This document shows, piece by piece, positions 33,886 through 46,200 of a stretch of DNA of 64,000 nucleotides; the first letter of the stretch is position 1, and each line of letters opens with the position of its first letter. The translations under genes were made by a program, and so were the position numbers. A model generated the notes under the pieces. The model made no database searches, was not told where the DNA came from, and was given only the letters and a program-made list of their open reading frames with translations. Where the stretch lies: positions 28,027,966-28,091,965 of the forward strand of contig JACGWO010000001.1 of NCBI GenBank assembly GCA_034509735.1, read 5' to 3'. The DNA is from Sesamum alatum (taxonomy: Eukaryota; Streptophyta; Magnoliopsida; Lamiales; Pedaliaceae).

Positions 33886-35434
33886 CTACTCCCCGTCCCC
33901 CTCGTCATGGTCCATATCGTCATGTCTTGGGGGGGGGGGGTCTTTAGGAGGCCGTGATGCGCCGGCGGTGGAGTTATTGGTCTGCAGGGTCTTCATCATA
34001 CCTATCATATCCACCATCATCTCCTCTAGCCGGACCATGCGATCCTCCAAGTTTGATGCTGGCGGTGGCGGCGGCGGTGGCGGTGGCGGTGGTGATGGCG
34101 AGGTAACGGTTTGGCTGAGACCGTGGGCCTCGGAACCAAGATCGAATACGCGGCCTTGTTCTTGCCCCCCATTACAGCCAGCCACAAGTCTTGCTCGGTT
34201 TGCGCCACCGAGTGCTCTAATTCGGATGGACGATCCGCAGGATTGGTCGTGGCCTGAGACTGGTGATCCTCCAGCAACTTCTGGAACGTCTCCTGCAAAA
34301 CTAGTAAATTATTATTATTGTTATTTTCAAACATTAAAAAAATAAATTAGAAAAGGTAATTTTCAACTTACCGCCACCTCCGCTGCCCTCAGGCCGCTCC
34401 AGCCGCCGTCGGCCTTCTTCTTGTAGCATTTGGTGAATAACTCCATCTGCTTCACTGGCCGACCGAGCTGCGTCTCCTGTAAAAAGAAATGAGAAACGGT
34501 TAGCACAATTTTAATTAATAATGATAAATGCTTTTTATAAGATAAAATTTCTTAATATCTTCCTCTTGTGCATACCGACGGAGGCAGAACCCCTGCGATA
34601 CACAGTAGAGGGGCTGGGTTGGCAGACCGGTTGGCCTTATTCTTGGCGCACTGTTCTTTGAACTTCTTGCTGTCCCAGTAGAACAGGAGCTGCCGCCAGA
34701 CTTCGTTCGTCAGCCAAAGAGGCTTCACCAAAGATTGTCTGGTGAGGACGAACTTATTGCAGAGGAACTTCCCCGCAAACATGTGAAAGATCTTGAACAT
34801 GAACTCGTCGTCGCAGTCCCATCAATACGTCATCTGTATTAAAAGTAAAAAGAAAAAAAGAAAATATATACTCAGATTGTTAAAATATTTAACAAAAAAA
34901 AATTAATTGATACCATTTAACTGAAATTAATGTTACCTTCAATCTCTCAAACCAGAAATGCTGGTGCTCTGGCGGCACCTGGCGCAAATATCCCCAAGGG
35001 TGGGGATAGTGTCCTCGCACCACCGCGTTCATGCGCTACTGTATCTTCCGAAACATCCTGAAATTATATAATAATTAGTGTGACATAAAAATAATAATTT
35101 AAATTACAAAAATATTTAAAAAAATATACTTATACCTCGCGTCGGTGAGTGTGATATACTGGCGCGCGGATGGTGGTGGGAGTGGTGGGGCAGGTGGGGG
35201 TGGTGGGGGTAGGGCAGCCCATGGACGGGCCGGATCTACCGCCAGTGCGGGAGTAGATGGTCCGACAACCCCCTCGATGGGTGCAGTAGTAGATGGATCG
35301 GGCTGCTGATTCAGTGCTGGTGTTGTAGGTGCTTTAGGTGCTCCGCCGGTGGTGGGGGTGGTCGGAACACTGCTTCCCCACCCTGGGAAGCAACACCCAT
35401 CGACGGTGTGGCCGCTGAGCCACGACCACGTCAA
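33886..35434 (-). pseudogene. tnpA: TNPA-like CACTA gene (Transposase_24), five exons
   Basis: Five exons with GT-AG borders can be placed on the minus strand: 35434-35136, 35057-34937, 34833-34576, 34476-34372 and 34292-33886. They encode a proline-rich start, HPWGYLRQVPPEHQHFWFERLK, WRQLLFYWDSKKFKEQCAKN, ETQLGRPVKQMELFTKCYKK and the final part with a DLWLAVMGGKNK motif, a GRVFDLGSE motif and a poly-proline/coiled tail. This order is that of the PF03004 plant transposase family, to which En/Spm TNPA-like proteins belong. In-frame stops are TAG at about 35038 and TGA at about 34822. A one-base loss near 34156 splits the last exon between two frames. The protein would bind the subterminal repeats. 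Confidence 0.85.
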
Positions 35435-35654
35435 CCTCCTCGAGGTGGGAAATCCCTACCAAACATGATCTATATATTTTTTTTTTAAAAAAATATTAGT
35501 AGTATGAATTTTTAACAAAATATAAGTATCAATTTATTTTATTTTTACAGAAAATTACAAAATTATCATAATTGTTTTTTTTTCTCAAAATTACAGAAAA
35601 TTTTTAGAAAATACATAAAAATGCCAGAAATTTTATAAAAATTACAGAAATTAC

Positions 35655-36050
35655 ATTTATTTTTAGAAAAAATTACTTAATTTACACGATTTTTTATATA
35701 AAAATTACAGAAAAATTTAAAAAAATGCATAAAAAAGACAAAAATATTCTAATTATTACCGAAATTACAGTTTTTTTTCAGAAAAAAATTACTTAATTTA
35801 CAGGGTTTTTTTTTTATAAGAATTACAAAAAATACATAAAAATGACAGAAATTTTGTAAAAATCACCAAAACTACAAAAAAAAAAAAACAATCAGAAAAA
35901 GTTACTTAATTTATAGGGTTTTTTTTTTTTATAAAAATTTTAAAAAAATACATAAAAATGACTAAAATTTTCTAATTATTACCGAAATTACAGTTTTTTT
36001 TTTCCAGAAAAAATTACTTAATTTAAAGTTTTCATTTTTCTTAAAAATGA
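35655..36050. repeat. Degenerate tandem repeat of about 105-118 bp
   Basis: About 3.5 copies are anchored by 'AATTACTTAATTTACAGGG', followed by a T-run, 'AAAAATACATAAAAATGAC' and 'CTAATTATTACCGAAATTAC'. The wider stretch 35480-36560 is a monotonous mix of AAAATTACAGAAA motifs with no gene. It lies upstream of the TNPA-like gene. Confidence 0.75.
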
Positions 36051-36654
36051 ATTAAATTTTCTAAAAATACAGAGAATTTTGAAAAAACTTAAAGAAATGC
36101 AGAAAATACTTCAAAACTACAGAAATAATTTGAAATTTCCTATAATTATCTTAAATTTCCAATTATTGGAAATATCCTATATTATTCTAATTATTGACAT
36201 GAAATTATGCATTTAACATAAAAAATCACAGATATTATAGAAATTTCATAAAAATAGCAGAAAATAATCAGAAAATTTACAAAAATTCCAGCACAGTTAC
36301 AAATTACATCTAAGCCCCTACACTATCCACAAATTATAGAATATGTAGAAAATTGCAGAAAATTCACAAAAATAATAGAAAATAATCAGAAAATTTTCAA
36401 AATTTTCTGAAATTTACAGATTACATGTACATTTCCAATATTTTCAAATATTACAATTACAGCCCTATATTTACAGAAATTACAATTACAGCCCAATATT
36501 TACAAAAATTACAAAAAAAATCCCAAAAATACATACATAAAAAATTATAGCCTAAAAATTTCCGAAATTACAATTAGAGGCCTATACATGCATCTGATGC
36601 AATCCGGATTCGAAAAGAGGAAAAAAATAAAAGGGTTTTGGAAAAACCTCTGGA

Positions 36655-36781
36655 GGAGGCAGTATGGGGGAGGCGGAAGCGGTGGTGGCAGTGGAGGCGA
36701 AGGCGGAGGCTAAAGCGGTGGTGGCAGTAGAGGCGGAGGCGACAGTGGTGGCGGCAGCAAAGGCGGAGGCGGCAGCGCAGA

Positions 36782-36839
<58 letters not shown>
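36655..36839. repeat. GGC-rich minisatellite and (GA)n microsatellite
   Basis: A degenerate 48-bp-type repeat (GCGGTGGTGGCAGTGGAGGC and variants, about 36655-36775) is followed by about 25 GA units (36789-36839). Open frames across it are compositional. It may be part of the 5' untranslated or promoter region of the minus-strand TNPA-like gene. Confidence 0.75.
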
Positions 36840-36842
<3 letters not shown>

Positions 36843-36899
36843 GGTATGAGAGAGAGGGAGAGGAAAAAGTGAGAAAAAATCAACCAAGGGCCCAATTTA

Positions 36900-37370
36900 T
36901 ATAACTTTTTGGAATGGTCATAAATTGTACGACTGTTCCTATATCCGACCCAAATGAACAAAACGACATCGTTTCATCTTTAATACGATGCCGTTTGAAT
37001 ATCTTGTAATGATATTGCAACAAATAGGAACGGTCACTTAATAGTAATACTGTTCCCGGGACCGTTCCCACCAAGGACCATTCCTGAATTACAATATACC
37101 GTTCCTATATCAATTCCAAATACTTAGTGTTTATAATTGTACTAATAGGAACGGTTACGTAATAGCAAAATTGTTCCCACTACCCTTCCTAATCACCAAA
37201 ATGATGTCGTTTTAAGACTTAGTACTGATATTGACCTAAATAGGAACGGTCATCTAATACATCCGGTGTTATTAATACCGTTCCTAAGCATCAATACGGC
37301 ATCGTTTGCAAACAGCACATAGTCACCGTTCCTATTTTCATAAGCAACCGTTCCTATATGTATTGCAACT
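36900..37370. promoter_or_regulatory. Internal CACTA motif cluster 1
   Basis: At least eight AGGAACGGT/ACCGTTCCT motifs in both orientations (for example near 37026, 37101, 37147, 37241, 37278, 37326 and 37348). The cluster ends near 'TTGCAACTTTTTTTATC', which loosely resembles a CACTA end. Confidence 0.7.
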
Positions 37371-37374
37371 TTTT

Positions 37375-37885
37375 TTATCTTCTTAGATAATAAATATAAA
37401 TTAAGAAAAATATTTTCCGAACACTTATCTGATTGAATAAACGTATACAATTGGATGTTTAAAGAATTTGAAAATATATATTAATTTCCAAAAAATAGAA
37501 ACATGTTCACACTATGAAGTATATTTGTAAATTTATGTTTGTTAGTATTTCACAGATGTAACTAGCATCCTATATTATTGTACTGCACGGTATAATCAGA
37601 CCGCCAAAATTCTAATCAGACCATTAGATATGATATAACATACAAAACAAAACAATACATTATATGTAGTTTTGGAAAATTTTGGTGTGCGGAATTCGAG
37701 ATATCGTATCTGATCGTATTCATCATAATAAAACAGTTGCATCCTTAAATCCGGGTTGCTGATTGAAAATCAGACCGTTGGATATCAATTCATATTCATA
37801 ATTATGTATGTATTTAAAAATGGTGTCGATCCAGCTCACGGATGTTGAGATATCGTCCAAATTAGGCAAAATACACATTATAGTA
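37375..37885. other. Unassigned spacer within CACTA
   Basis: AT-rich DNA with no gene or motif cluster. It separates two internal clusters of subterminal-type motifs. It includes repeated 'AATCAGACCGTTGGATAT'-like phrases at about 37598-37628 and 37766-37785. Confidence 0.5.
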
Positions 37886-37889
37886 ACCA

Positions 37890-38345
37890 AATTTGGAACG
37901 GTCGTAATTGCCTTAGGAACGGTTCATAGCAATTTTCTCTAGGAACGGTCGGCTATAAAAGGACCGCTCCAAAAAGTTGATTTTTGCACCAATTTTTCAA
38001 TGGGGCCCAAAACAAAATATTGGACCTCACTTTGGAATGGCCGCCCAATTAGTATGACCGTTCCTAATTCGAACTTGGAGACTATTTTTCAGTAGGCGCC
38101 AATTGAAAAATTGTATCTAGAATAGGAACAGTCTTAGGTTTTCACTGACCATTCCTAATTCAAATTTCCCTCAATTTTTTTTAAGTAGGGCCTATATTCA
38201 AAAAATTGTACTTGTAATAGGAACGGTCGTAGGAAATTCGGACCGTTCCTAATTCAAATTTCCCCAAGTTTTTTTTTGTTTGACGCCTATTAAAAAAGTT
38301 GTACCTATATTAGGAACGGTTGTAGTATATAATATCCGTTCTAAT
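37890..38345. promoter_or_regulatory. Internal CACTA motif cluster 2
   Basis: About eight motifs in both orientations, several as inverted pairs such as TAGGAACGGTCGTAGG followed by GACCGTTCCTAATTC. The cluster lies directly after the end of the TNPD-like gene. Confidence 0.7.
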
Positions 38346-38426
38346 TTTATTTTTATTTTTTGATTTCTTAAAATAATAAAAATACATATATCTAGTACAA
38401 TTTTTACAATGAGGTTTATAAAAAAA

Positions 38427-40009
38427 TTACAGAAAAATTTCAGAAAATTCAATAAGTCTCTTCTCGGATTCAACCTCATCAAAGCTATCTTCATCATCGG
38501 ATTCACCATTTGGCGAGCGCGATGTCCCTACTCCATCATCAACGACCTGTTGTATTCCCGTTGGGTCAAGCAGTTCAAATGTTTGGTTATCTGCACCAAC
38601 ATCTGGATTATGTACGACTTCATCCATCTGATAGGTGACCTCGGTCCATCGCGAGTCATCGATTACTCTTCAAGCCTTGATTTTGCAAACAACTTTCCAG
38701 TCGACTTTGTCTCTCTTCATGCTCAGGTAATCCACGTAGTAGACTTGTACTGCTTGTTGAGACAGTATGAATGGTTCATTCTTTTGATAGAGTTTTTTGA
38801 AGTTGACATCAACGATGTGATAACGAGGGTGTATCTTCATGCCTCTGACCGAATCGACCCAACGACCATTAAACAATAAGATGTGCATGTCTGGAATAAT
38901 TGGGTAATCTAACTTAATTATCTCTTCGAATATTCCGTAGAAGTCAGAATCTGTGTCTATATATGATGAACTTTTCACACAAACACCACAATTCATTGTT
39001 GACTTCCTGACATTGTGACGTTCAGTGTGGATCCTTCTTCAGTCTGATGGCTCGCATGCTAAGTCATATGCTTTGTTGTGGCCTCCGACGCATACAACCT
39101 CTGCAGCCAAGGGGTAAGCGGTAGATACCTAAGAATGGCATACGGGGACTTCTTGCATCTAGGATTTCTGTCCCTGGTGGGCTTGTACCTAGCGTCTCCA
39201 CAAAACTTGCAATATTCCAAATCAATATCATCCTTCCAGTACAACATGAAACCGTTTTTGCAAGCATCAATCTTCTGAACTAGCAAACCCAATTCGATTA
39301 TCAATTTCCTTGTATTGTAATAATCGGCGGGGAAAGTGTGATCGCGGGGCATTACAATATCAGCCCACTGGCACAAGCGATCATATGTATGCTCGGAAAA
39401 ACCCCCTTCGGCCTTGATATTCACCAAAGAAGCAATTGACGACAATTGAGAGGTGGTGCAGCCGTTCCACAACGGTTGGTTCGCAGCATGAACTACATCA
39501 AAAAAATGGTCTGACAAGCCAGACACATAATCATAAGGCCCAGAATCGTAATATGAACTAGGACCCACATCAGATCGACAATACCGAGTACCATCATCAG
39601 TCGGTCCCTCCTAGTAATACGAAGACCAAAAAGACGGCCCAGTGGCATCGAATACCATCCTCTACGCCCAATCCATCTGAGCCGCATTACCCCAATGCGA
39701 ACTACCCTCCTCCTAAACGGGTGGCGTTTGCTGCTGCTACACATGGGGCGCTGTCAATGCTTCAAAGTATTTCTGCACCCTCTCCTCACCATGCGAAGTT
39801 CAATTATAATACTCCGGCATAAACCCTTTCATACACAAGTCGAAATTTATCTCGTCTGGTGTTTTGAACCCTTCGTTTTTGCACTTTCGACAAGGACACC
39901 TAATCTTCTCCCCGTCTATATATGCACGCTGAGATTGGGCCCATTCTAAAAATATTGTAATACCATCCTCAAACTCCAGCATCACAGCCAACACGTCTTG
40001 ATCATACAT
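38427..40009 (-). pseudogene. tnpD: TNPD-like CACTA transposase, core deleted
   Basis: The N-terminal Transpos_assoc zinc domain is seen at 40009-39800 (YIDGEKIRCPCRKC ... DLCMKGFMPEYYN), followed by two or more stops. The frame 39568-39059 (PLWNGCTTSQLSSIASLVNI, then LIIELGLLVQKIDACKNGFML, CKFCGDARYK, LQRLYASEATTKHMT) is the usual region just before the Transposase_21 core. The next recognisable coding (38996-38670: SSSYIDTDSDFYGIFEEIIK ... VYYVDYL) is the C-terminal DUF4216 domain. So the catalytic core is missing at a junction near 39010-39055. A final acidic tail ends at 38427. Further stops occur near 39740, 39610 and 38670. The protein would have cut the element ends. Confidence 0.9.
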
Positions 40010-40309
40010 TCATCTCCTCAACTGTCTTAACATGATTGGTCCTACGTACACAAGCAATTCACAACAGTAATTAAATGACCAGAACAAATTATATATATAA
40101 GAATATAAAGTACCATTACAGAATTTCAACTTCTTACCTAAGCAAAACACCTATCAAAATCAATGCAAAATTCACGCAGATAATTGCTATGTTCGATTTT
40201 ACGTATAAAGAATCAATAGGGGGAGTTAGAACAAATGAGTTAGAGAGTAATTATAAGAACAATGAGAATGAAGGGGACATATATATAGAAAAATATTGGA
40301 ACGGGCATT

Positions 40310-40940
40310 GAAATATTATTTGGTACACTAAACTAGCTGTTGAAATATAGTCGTTGATCCTGCTTTAGGAATGGTATCTGGAACGGATATAACAATGGTA
40401 ATATTACCGTTGTAATATAGTCATTGTGGCATATTAGGAACGGGATTAGTCACACATAATCGTCCATGTAAAGCGCCCGTTCCAAATTGGAGCACAATTG
40501 GGAACTGTTATTGCAACAACACTGGATCTCCTAAAATACCCACAATTTGGAACAGTTATTGCATTACATTGTTCGCTCATGGCATAAAAGGGTCTCATTT
40601 AGCACTACATATTGGAACGGTCGAGCAACCAGTCCAAATAGACCCGAGCTTTGGACCACGTATAGAAACGGTACGTGTTCCCGGTCAACTAACCATTTTA
40701 ATTCTCAAAGATGTGTTCCAAATGGAATACCAAAATATAACTGATCCCATTTTGGAACGATATTGGGTTTACCTATTGGCACACATATGTTGGCACACAA
40801 ATAGGAACGGTCGTGCCATTCCTACACGTTTGGACAATCATCCACGCCAAAGTGACGTCATCAACGATTTTTCGTTCCACTACAGTTCCATTTAGGAACG
40901 GAAGTTGGAACGGTCGTTATATCCATTCCAATTCTCGCAT
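40310..40940. promoter_or_regulatory. CACTA subterminal repeats, right end
   Basis: Motifs of the GGAACGGT class recur across about 600 bp next to the right inverted repeat (for example near 40367, 40438, 40613, 40801, 40893 and 40907), more degenerate than in the internal clusters. Confidence 0.75.
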
Positions 40941-43223
40941 TTTTTTGTAGTGAATCTTCCCTACAAGGATATCGTCGTGAATCAGCCAATGTTCACTATC
41001 TTCAATTGAGATCTTGTGCTTTTCTTGAAATCAAACTAGTAATAACAAGCGATTTGGAAGAGAATGGTTTGAGAGATTTTTAGGGTTGTTTACATAGATC
41101 ACCACCGTCTTTTGATTAATTACACATACACCACCAAAAATATCAAAATTATTTACCTAATCCACCCCTGCTTTTTAAAAGTTACACATAACCCCCCAAA
41201 AAAATTTCAATATTATTACAAAACTACTCATATTCTTTGGCTATTATGGATGATTTGTATAAACAAACCCTAAATTAGGGGGGTCTATGATTATCCATCT
41301 AATTTATTATTGAAAAGAGTATCATATAAGGATACGAATATCTTCTCACAATAGGAATAAACGTTCAAAAAATTTTCACCCTTTTCACAATGGAAACAAA
41401 CACATTCTCACAGTAAGAATAAACATTCAAAAGATTCTCACCCTTTTTATAATGGGATACAGATGAGATATAGTATAGATTTGCATGATTATTACAATAA
41501 TTAATAAATTTTAAAAATTAACATGTATTTTATTTTATTTCACATTAATTTACTCCAATACAAAGTTATTAAATTTATTTAGTAAATACGAATAGAAATT
41601 TTTTATTTTAAGGACTTAGTGATATATATAAATCTTAAACTATGTTTTGCACGTGTGATACTTTCTCTCATTTCTTTTTTTTTTGGCAAATATATATTAA
41701 ATTAATATCTTTATTCATTATATTTAAAATATTAGTTACCATATTGTAAAATATAATCAGAAATTAAAATTAAGAATTTTTTTTAAAAGAAAGTAACTGA
41801 AAAAAAAAAAAGATTTGAACAATAGTTTTGAAAATTTGGCGAAACTGCAATAGTATATGAATGCGCACATAAACGATGTCCTTAGTTGTAAGACCTTGAA
41901 ACTTTATAAATAACTAAGTAACAAACTCAATTCAAGTGCGAACTTTAAGTTATATTATATATTTAAATAAAATAGAAGAAAAATAAAATAATAATTAATA
42001 AATCAAAATTACTAGAATGTATTAGTTTTACCAAAAGAGAATAGGAGCTACATTTTAACACATATTATAGAGAATATAAATAAATAAAAAACTTATTATA
42101 ATATTGATCTTATGTTAACCATGTATCATCAATCTTACATGGTATCTAAAAAGTTGTTTTTTTTTTTTATAGGAAATTAAAAACGATGCTCATTTTGTAG
42201 AAAAATAAATATGGTTAAGATAATTTTTCACCAAAAGAAGTTATTATAATCGTTTCAAAATTAATAGATAACTAGTTAACAAAACACACTCATTTATATT
42301 ACTTTGTATAAATGAAAGAGAAGAAAAATAAAATAAATATTAAATAAATCAAAATTAAAAAAAATGTATTAATTCTAACCAAAAGAGAGTAAGAGCTACA
42401 GTTTAGTTCTACATTTTATTAATATGTGATATTTCAATGTGAGCCTAGAAGAAAAGAGCTTTTTCTTAATGTTACTTTTCTTATTTTCATTTAGTTACAT
42501 GAAAGATTAATCAAATAAACACTCTTGGTCTTTAAGTTACATTTCTTTATTTAAAAGAAAGAGAAGGAAAATAAAATAAATAATTAATAAATCACAACCA
42601 ATAAAATGTATTAATTTTAACCAAAAGAAAATAAGAGCTACAATTTAACCCTACATTTTACTAGTGTGTGATATTTCAATGTGGGCAAAAATCTGCATAA
42701 CTTAATTTCTTATTTTTATTTAGGGAAAATTATTTTTTTAGTCCGCTAACTATGCCTAATATTAGTTTTAGTCCTATAACTATGCCCATATTTTATTAAC
42801 TCCAGTAACTTTTAACATTGATTAATATTAGTCCGTTTGAGGGTTTTGAACTAAATTTTCCGGCCAAAATTTTAAATTCAACCGGAACTTGACGACGTGT
42901 AAATTTCTTAGTCCATTTATCAGCCAACTAACCACGTGTCGTGCCACGTGGATGCATATGTGGTTTAAAATGGTGACTAGGCAATTTTTTTTTTTTAATA
43001 GGATGATTGGTATTGAAGTGGGCCATAGTGGGGTTGATAAATCCACAAATTACATTAGATTCTTTTCCTTTGTTCTCTTCTCCTACAATCGACAAACCCT
43101 TTTCTTTTCCCCCAAATCAACCAGCCCTTGTCCTCTTTCCCCAAAATTGATGAGCCCTTGTTCCCCCCAAATCGACGACTCAGGCTTCTTCTTGCCGAAA
43201 GTGACCGAGAGAAGGTAGCAGCC

Positions 43224-46200
43224 ATGGTGGTTATGCGTGACCCAGCCCTGATTGACGACCCCCCCCCCCTTAATTACGGTAAGTCATTCGTGACCGCGTC
43301 TCGTTGATGGCCAAGAACTTTTTCTGTTTGTTGTTGTTATATATACTTTGTGGTGCAGTTGTTGTTTGCTTAATTTTTTTTTTTTGTTTCGTTCTTGGGA
43401 TGCAAATTTTGGTATTATATATACTTTGTGGTTGAGGTAATGGTCCCATTGTGAACAAGACTATCTTTTTTAATACTGATTTGGGGTTGTGGTTCCCTTG
43501 TGTTATAACATGTCTTTGTTGGTAGTGTTTTTAATACTGATTTGTTGGTAGTGGTCCTACTTTTCCCCCTTGTCCTCTGCTCTATTTTTATTGTTGTTTT
43601 TTCAATATGTTTTTGTATTTTTGTTGTATTAATTGTTCTTCATTTTTGTTTGTTTTGTTTTATTTTCCTTCTTTTTTTGCACCGCACAGATAAAAAAAGT
43701 GGCCTAATAACAATGTGTGTTCACTATGGTGGTAAATTAAATGAAAGTGAATATGTGGGGGGGTCTACATATAAGTTTGACCACGTTGACTACAAATATG
43801 TAGGACTTGGGGACCTTGGTGAATTGAGTAATAAAGTTGGCATTAGGGGGGAAAAACAATACTTTATAAAGGAAGATAATGGATTCAAAACCATAAACTG
43901 CAATTCAATTCTTCAAGAAATGTTTGAACTGTTGGAGGACAAGAGAGAGGCACATATTTACATAAATGGGGAGGTACAAGGGAATGAAGAACAAGGGAGA
44001 GGGGAGGAGTCATCCTCCGGTGGGGAGGAGTTTGAAGACACTGACAGTGAATATGAATACAAAATGGATGAGGATAATGATGAGGGGATTGAGGTTGGTC
44101 AAAAACAACAAAGTGAGGACACAAATGTGGAAGGGGTTATGGCTAAGGATATTGATGTTGAGTCGTCCGGGGATGAGAACATTGTGGGCAGTGAGGATGA
44201 ATTGCCAAGTGATAAAGAATCCGACGGGGAAGGCAAAGAGGAGCCACTTTTCCTGTTTTCAATCCTTCATGTTTGTTTGAACCCACTTTCGCATTGGGCA
44301 TGATTTTCAGCAATAAGACTGAATTGAGACATGCTATTCAATCACATGCCATCAAAAGCAAAAGAAACATAAAGATTGCAAAAAATGACAAGGAAAGATT
44401 GCATGCAAAATGTGCTGATAATGACTGCATGTGGAGAATTCATGCTTGTCCTTTGAAGGCTGAATGTACATTTCAAATTAGGGATTATGTCCCTAATCAC
44501 ACTTGTAACATCACCTTTCATGTCAAGAATATGAAATCAACATGGCTCTCAATGAAATACATGCATAAATTCAAAACTGATCCAAAGAGAGGGATTAAGG
44601 GTTTCAGAATAGATGCAATTGAAGAGATATGATGCAACATAACAAGAAATCAGGCTGCACGAGCCAAGAGACTTGCATTGCTTATGCTTGAGGGTAGTGC
44701 TAGTGAGCAATATGCATTGTTGTGGGACTATGTTGATGAGATTAAAAGAAGCAATCCTGGGTCTACTGTGATACTAGGGACTGAGCAGGAAGGGGGACAA
44801 TACATGTTTGACAGGTTTTATGTTTGTCTTCAAGCATTAAAATTAAATTTTCTGAATGGTTGTAGACCTGTCATTTGTGTCGATGGGTGTCATTTGAAGG
44901 GGGCATTTGGGGGAGTCTTGTTATATGCTTTTTGTATTGACCCAAACAACAATTTCTTTCCCATTTGTTATGCTGTGGTGATGAAAGAGAATAAGGACAC
45001 ATGGAATTGGTTTTTGACTTTGCTTAAAATGGATTTACGTATAGAAGAATGTGGTCCAATGAATTTTATGTCGGATAAACAAAAAGGATTGGTGGGTGCA
45101 TTACAAGAACTTTTTCCTAATGCCGAGCATAGATTTTGTGTTAGACACTTGCATTCAAACTTCAAGAATTATAGGTTTCGGGGTTTGGCATTCAAGAATA
45201 TTTTGTGGAAGGCTGCAAGAGCCACAACAGTCAATGAATTTACACGTAGAATGCAAGAAATGAAAGAACTAAATGAAGGTGCTTTTGCATGGTTTGATGA
45301 TAAGAATCCGAAAGAGTGGAGTAGATCACACTTTTCTTGTCATCCAAGGTGTGATATTTTACTCAACAATGCTTGTGAAAGTTTTAATAGCAATATTCTT
45401 GAAGCAAGAGATAAACCTATTCTGTCAATGCTTGAGTGGATAATGGAGTATTTGATGCAAAGGCTCCAAAAAAATAGAGACAGGGCAAAGAAGAGATGGA
45501 ATAAAGTTTTATGTCCTAAGATCCAAAAAATAATTGATAGAAATATTGAAAAACTTGGAGATTGCATTCCGATCAAATCAGATGATAAGCATTATCAAAT
45601 TTCATGCTTTGATGGGAATCAATATAGTGTCGATTTGGAGAATGCAACTTGTGGGTGTAGGAAATGGGACTTGAGTGGTATTCCTTGTAAACATGCTATT
45701 AGTGCTATTTTCTGTCAAGGAGAGAACATAGAAAACTACACACACCAATGCTACAGGGTGGAGACATACTTGAAGGTGTATGAACATGCAATCCTTCCAA
45801 TCAATGGAAGAAAAGAATGGAAGAAGTCAGATTTCGTACCACTAGTTCCACCAAATCCTGTGAAGAAAGTCGGAAGGCCTAGAAAAACAAGAAGGATGGA
45901 ACCTGATGAGCCTGTCCAGAAGAAGAAAAAGAGAAGACCTCATCCAATATTCAAAGAAGGATCCAATAAAATAAAGAGGCAACAAATCACTGTAAAATGT
46001 GGCAAGTGTGGTGCCCAGGGACATAATGCTAGGACCTGTAAAGAGCCTATCACTGATGCTGCAAGCCAGGTTGAAATCAGTTTCTTATGTTTCAGTTTTC
46101 TTAAATCTATCAATGTTATTGTGGTTGTTAATAGTAATTGTTATGTCAGGTTATGGGAAGAACTGAAACTGTTGCAGAAGCTCCAAATGAACCTGTTACA

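Larger units (their letters stand above)
27453..40952 (-). mobile_element. CACTA (En/Spm-type) DNA transposon, 13.5 kb
   Basis: The left end is CACTACAAAAAATGGGGG and the right end is CGCATTTTTTTGTAGTG, so both ends begin CACTACAAAAAA. The 3-bp duplication AAT flanks both sides (27450-27452 and 40953-40955), as CACTA elements make. Arrays of short subterminal motifs AGGAACGGT/ACCGTTCCT occur near both ends and in the middle. Two genes on the minus strand resemble En/Spm TNPD and TNPA. An L1 is inserted at about 27720-33200. Without the L1 the element is about 8 kb. With the TNPD core lost, this copy cannot be autonomous. Confidence 0.95.
25741..41885. repeat. Array unit U4 (short form, split by CACTA)
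   Basis: The flanks 25741-27449 and 40956-41885 join into one unit of 2642 bp after removing the CACTA element and one copy of its AAT duplication. The insertion point is in the hairpin segment, after 'CTGCCAATTTTCAC'. Confidence 0.87.

Noticed and set aside
36710..36961. Ser/Leu/Pro-rich open frame
   Set aside because: Produced by the GA microsatellite and GGC minisatellite.
43542..43712. Hydrophobic N-terminal extension of the mudrA-like frame (apparent membrane segments)
   Set aside because: This T-rich stretch is better explained as the end of an intron; a GT-AG intron (43279-43689) joins an upstream start exon in frame.
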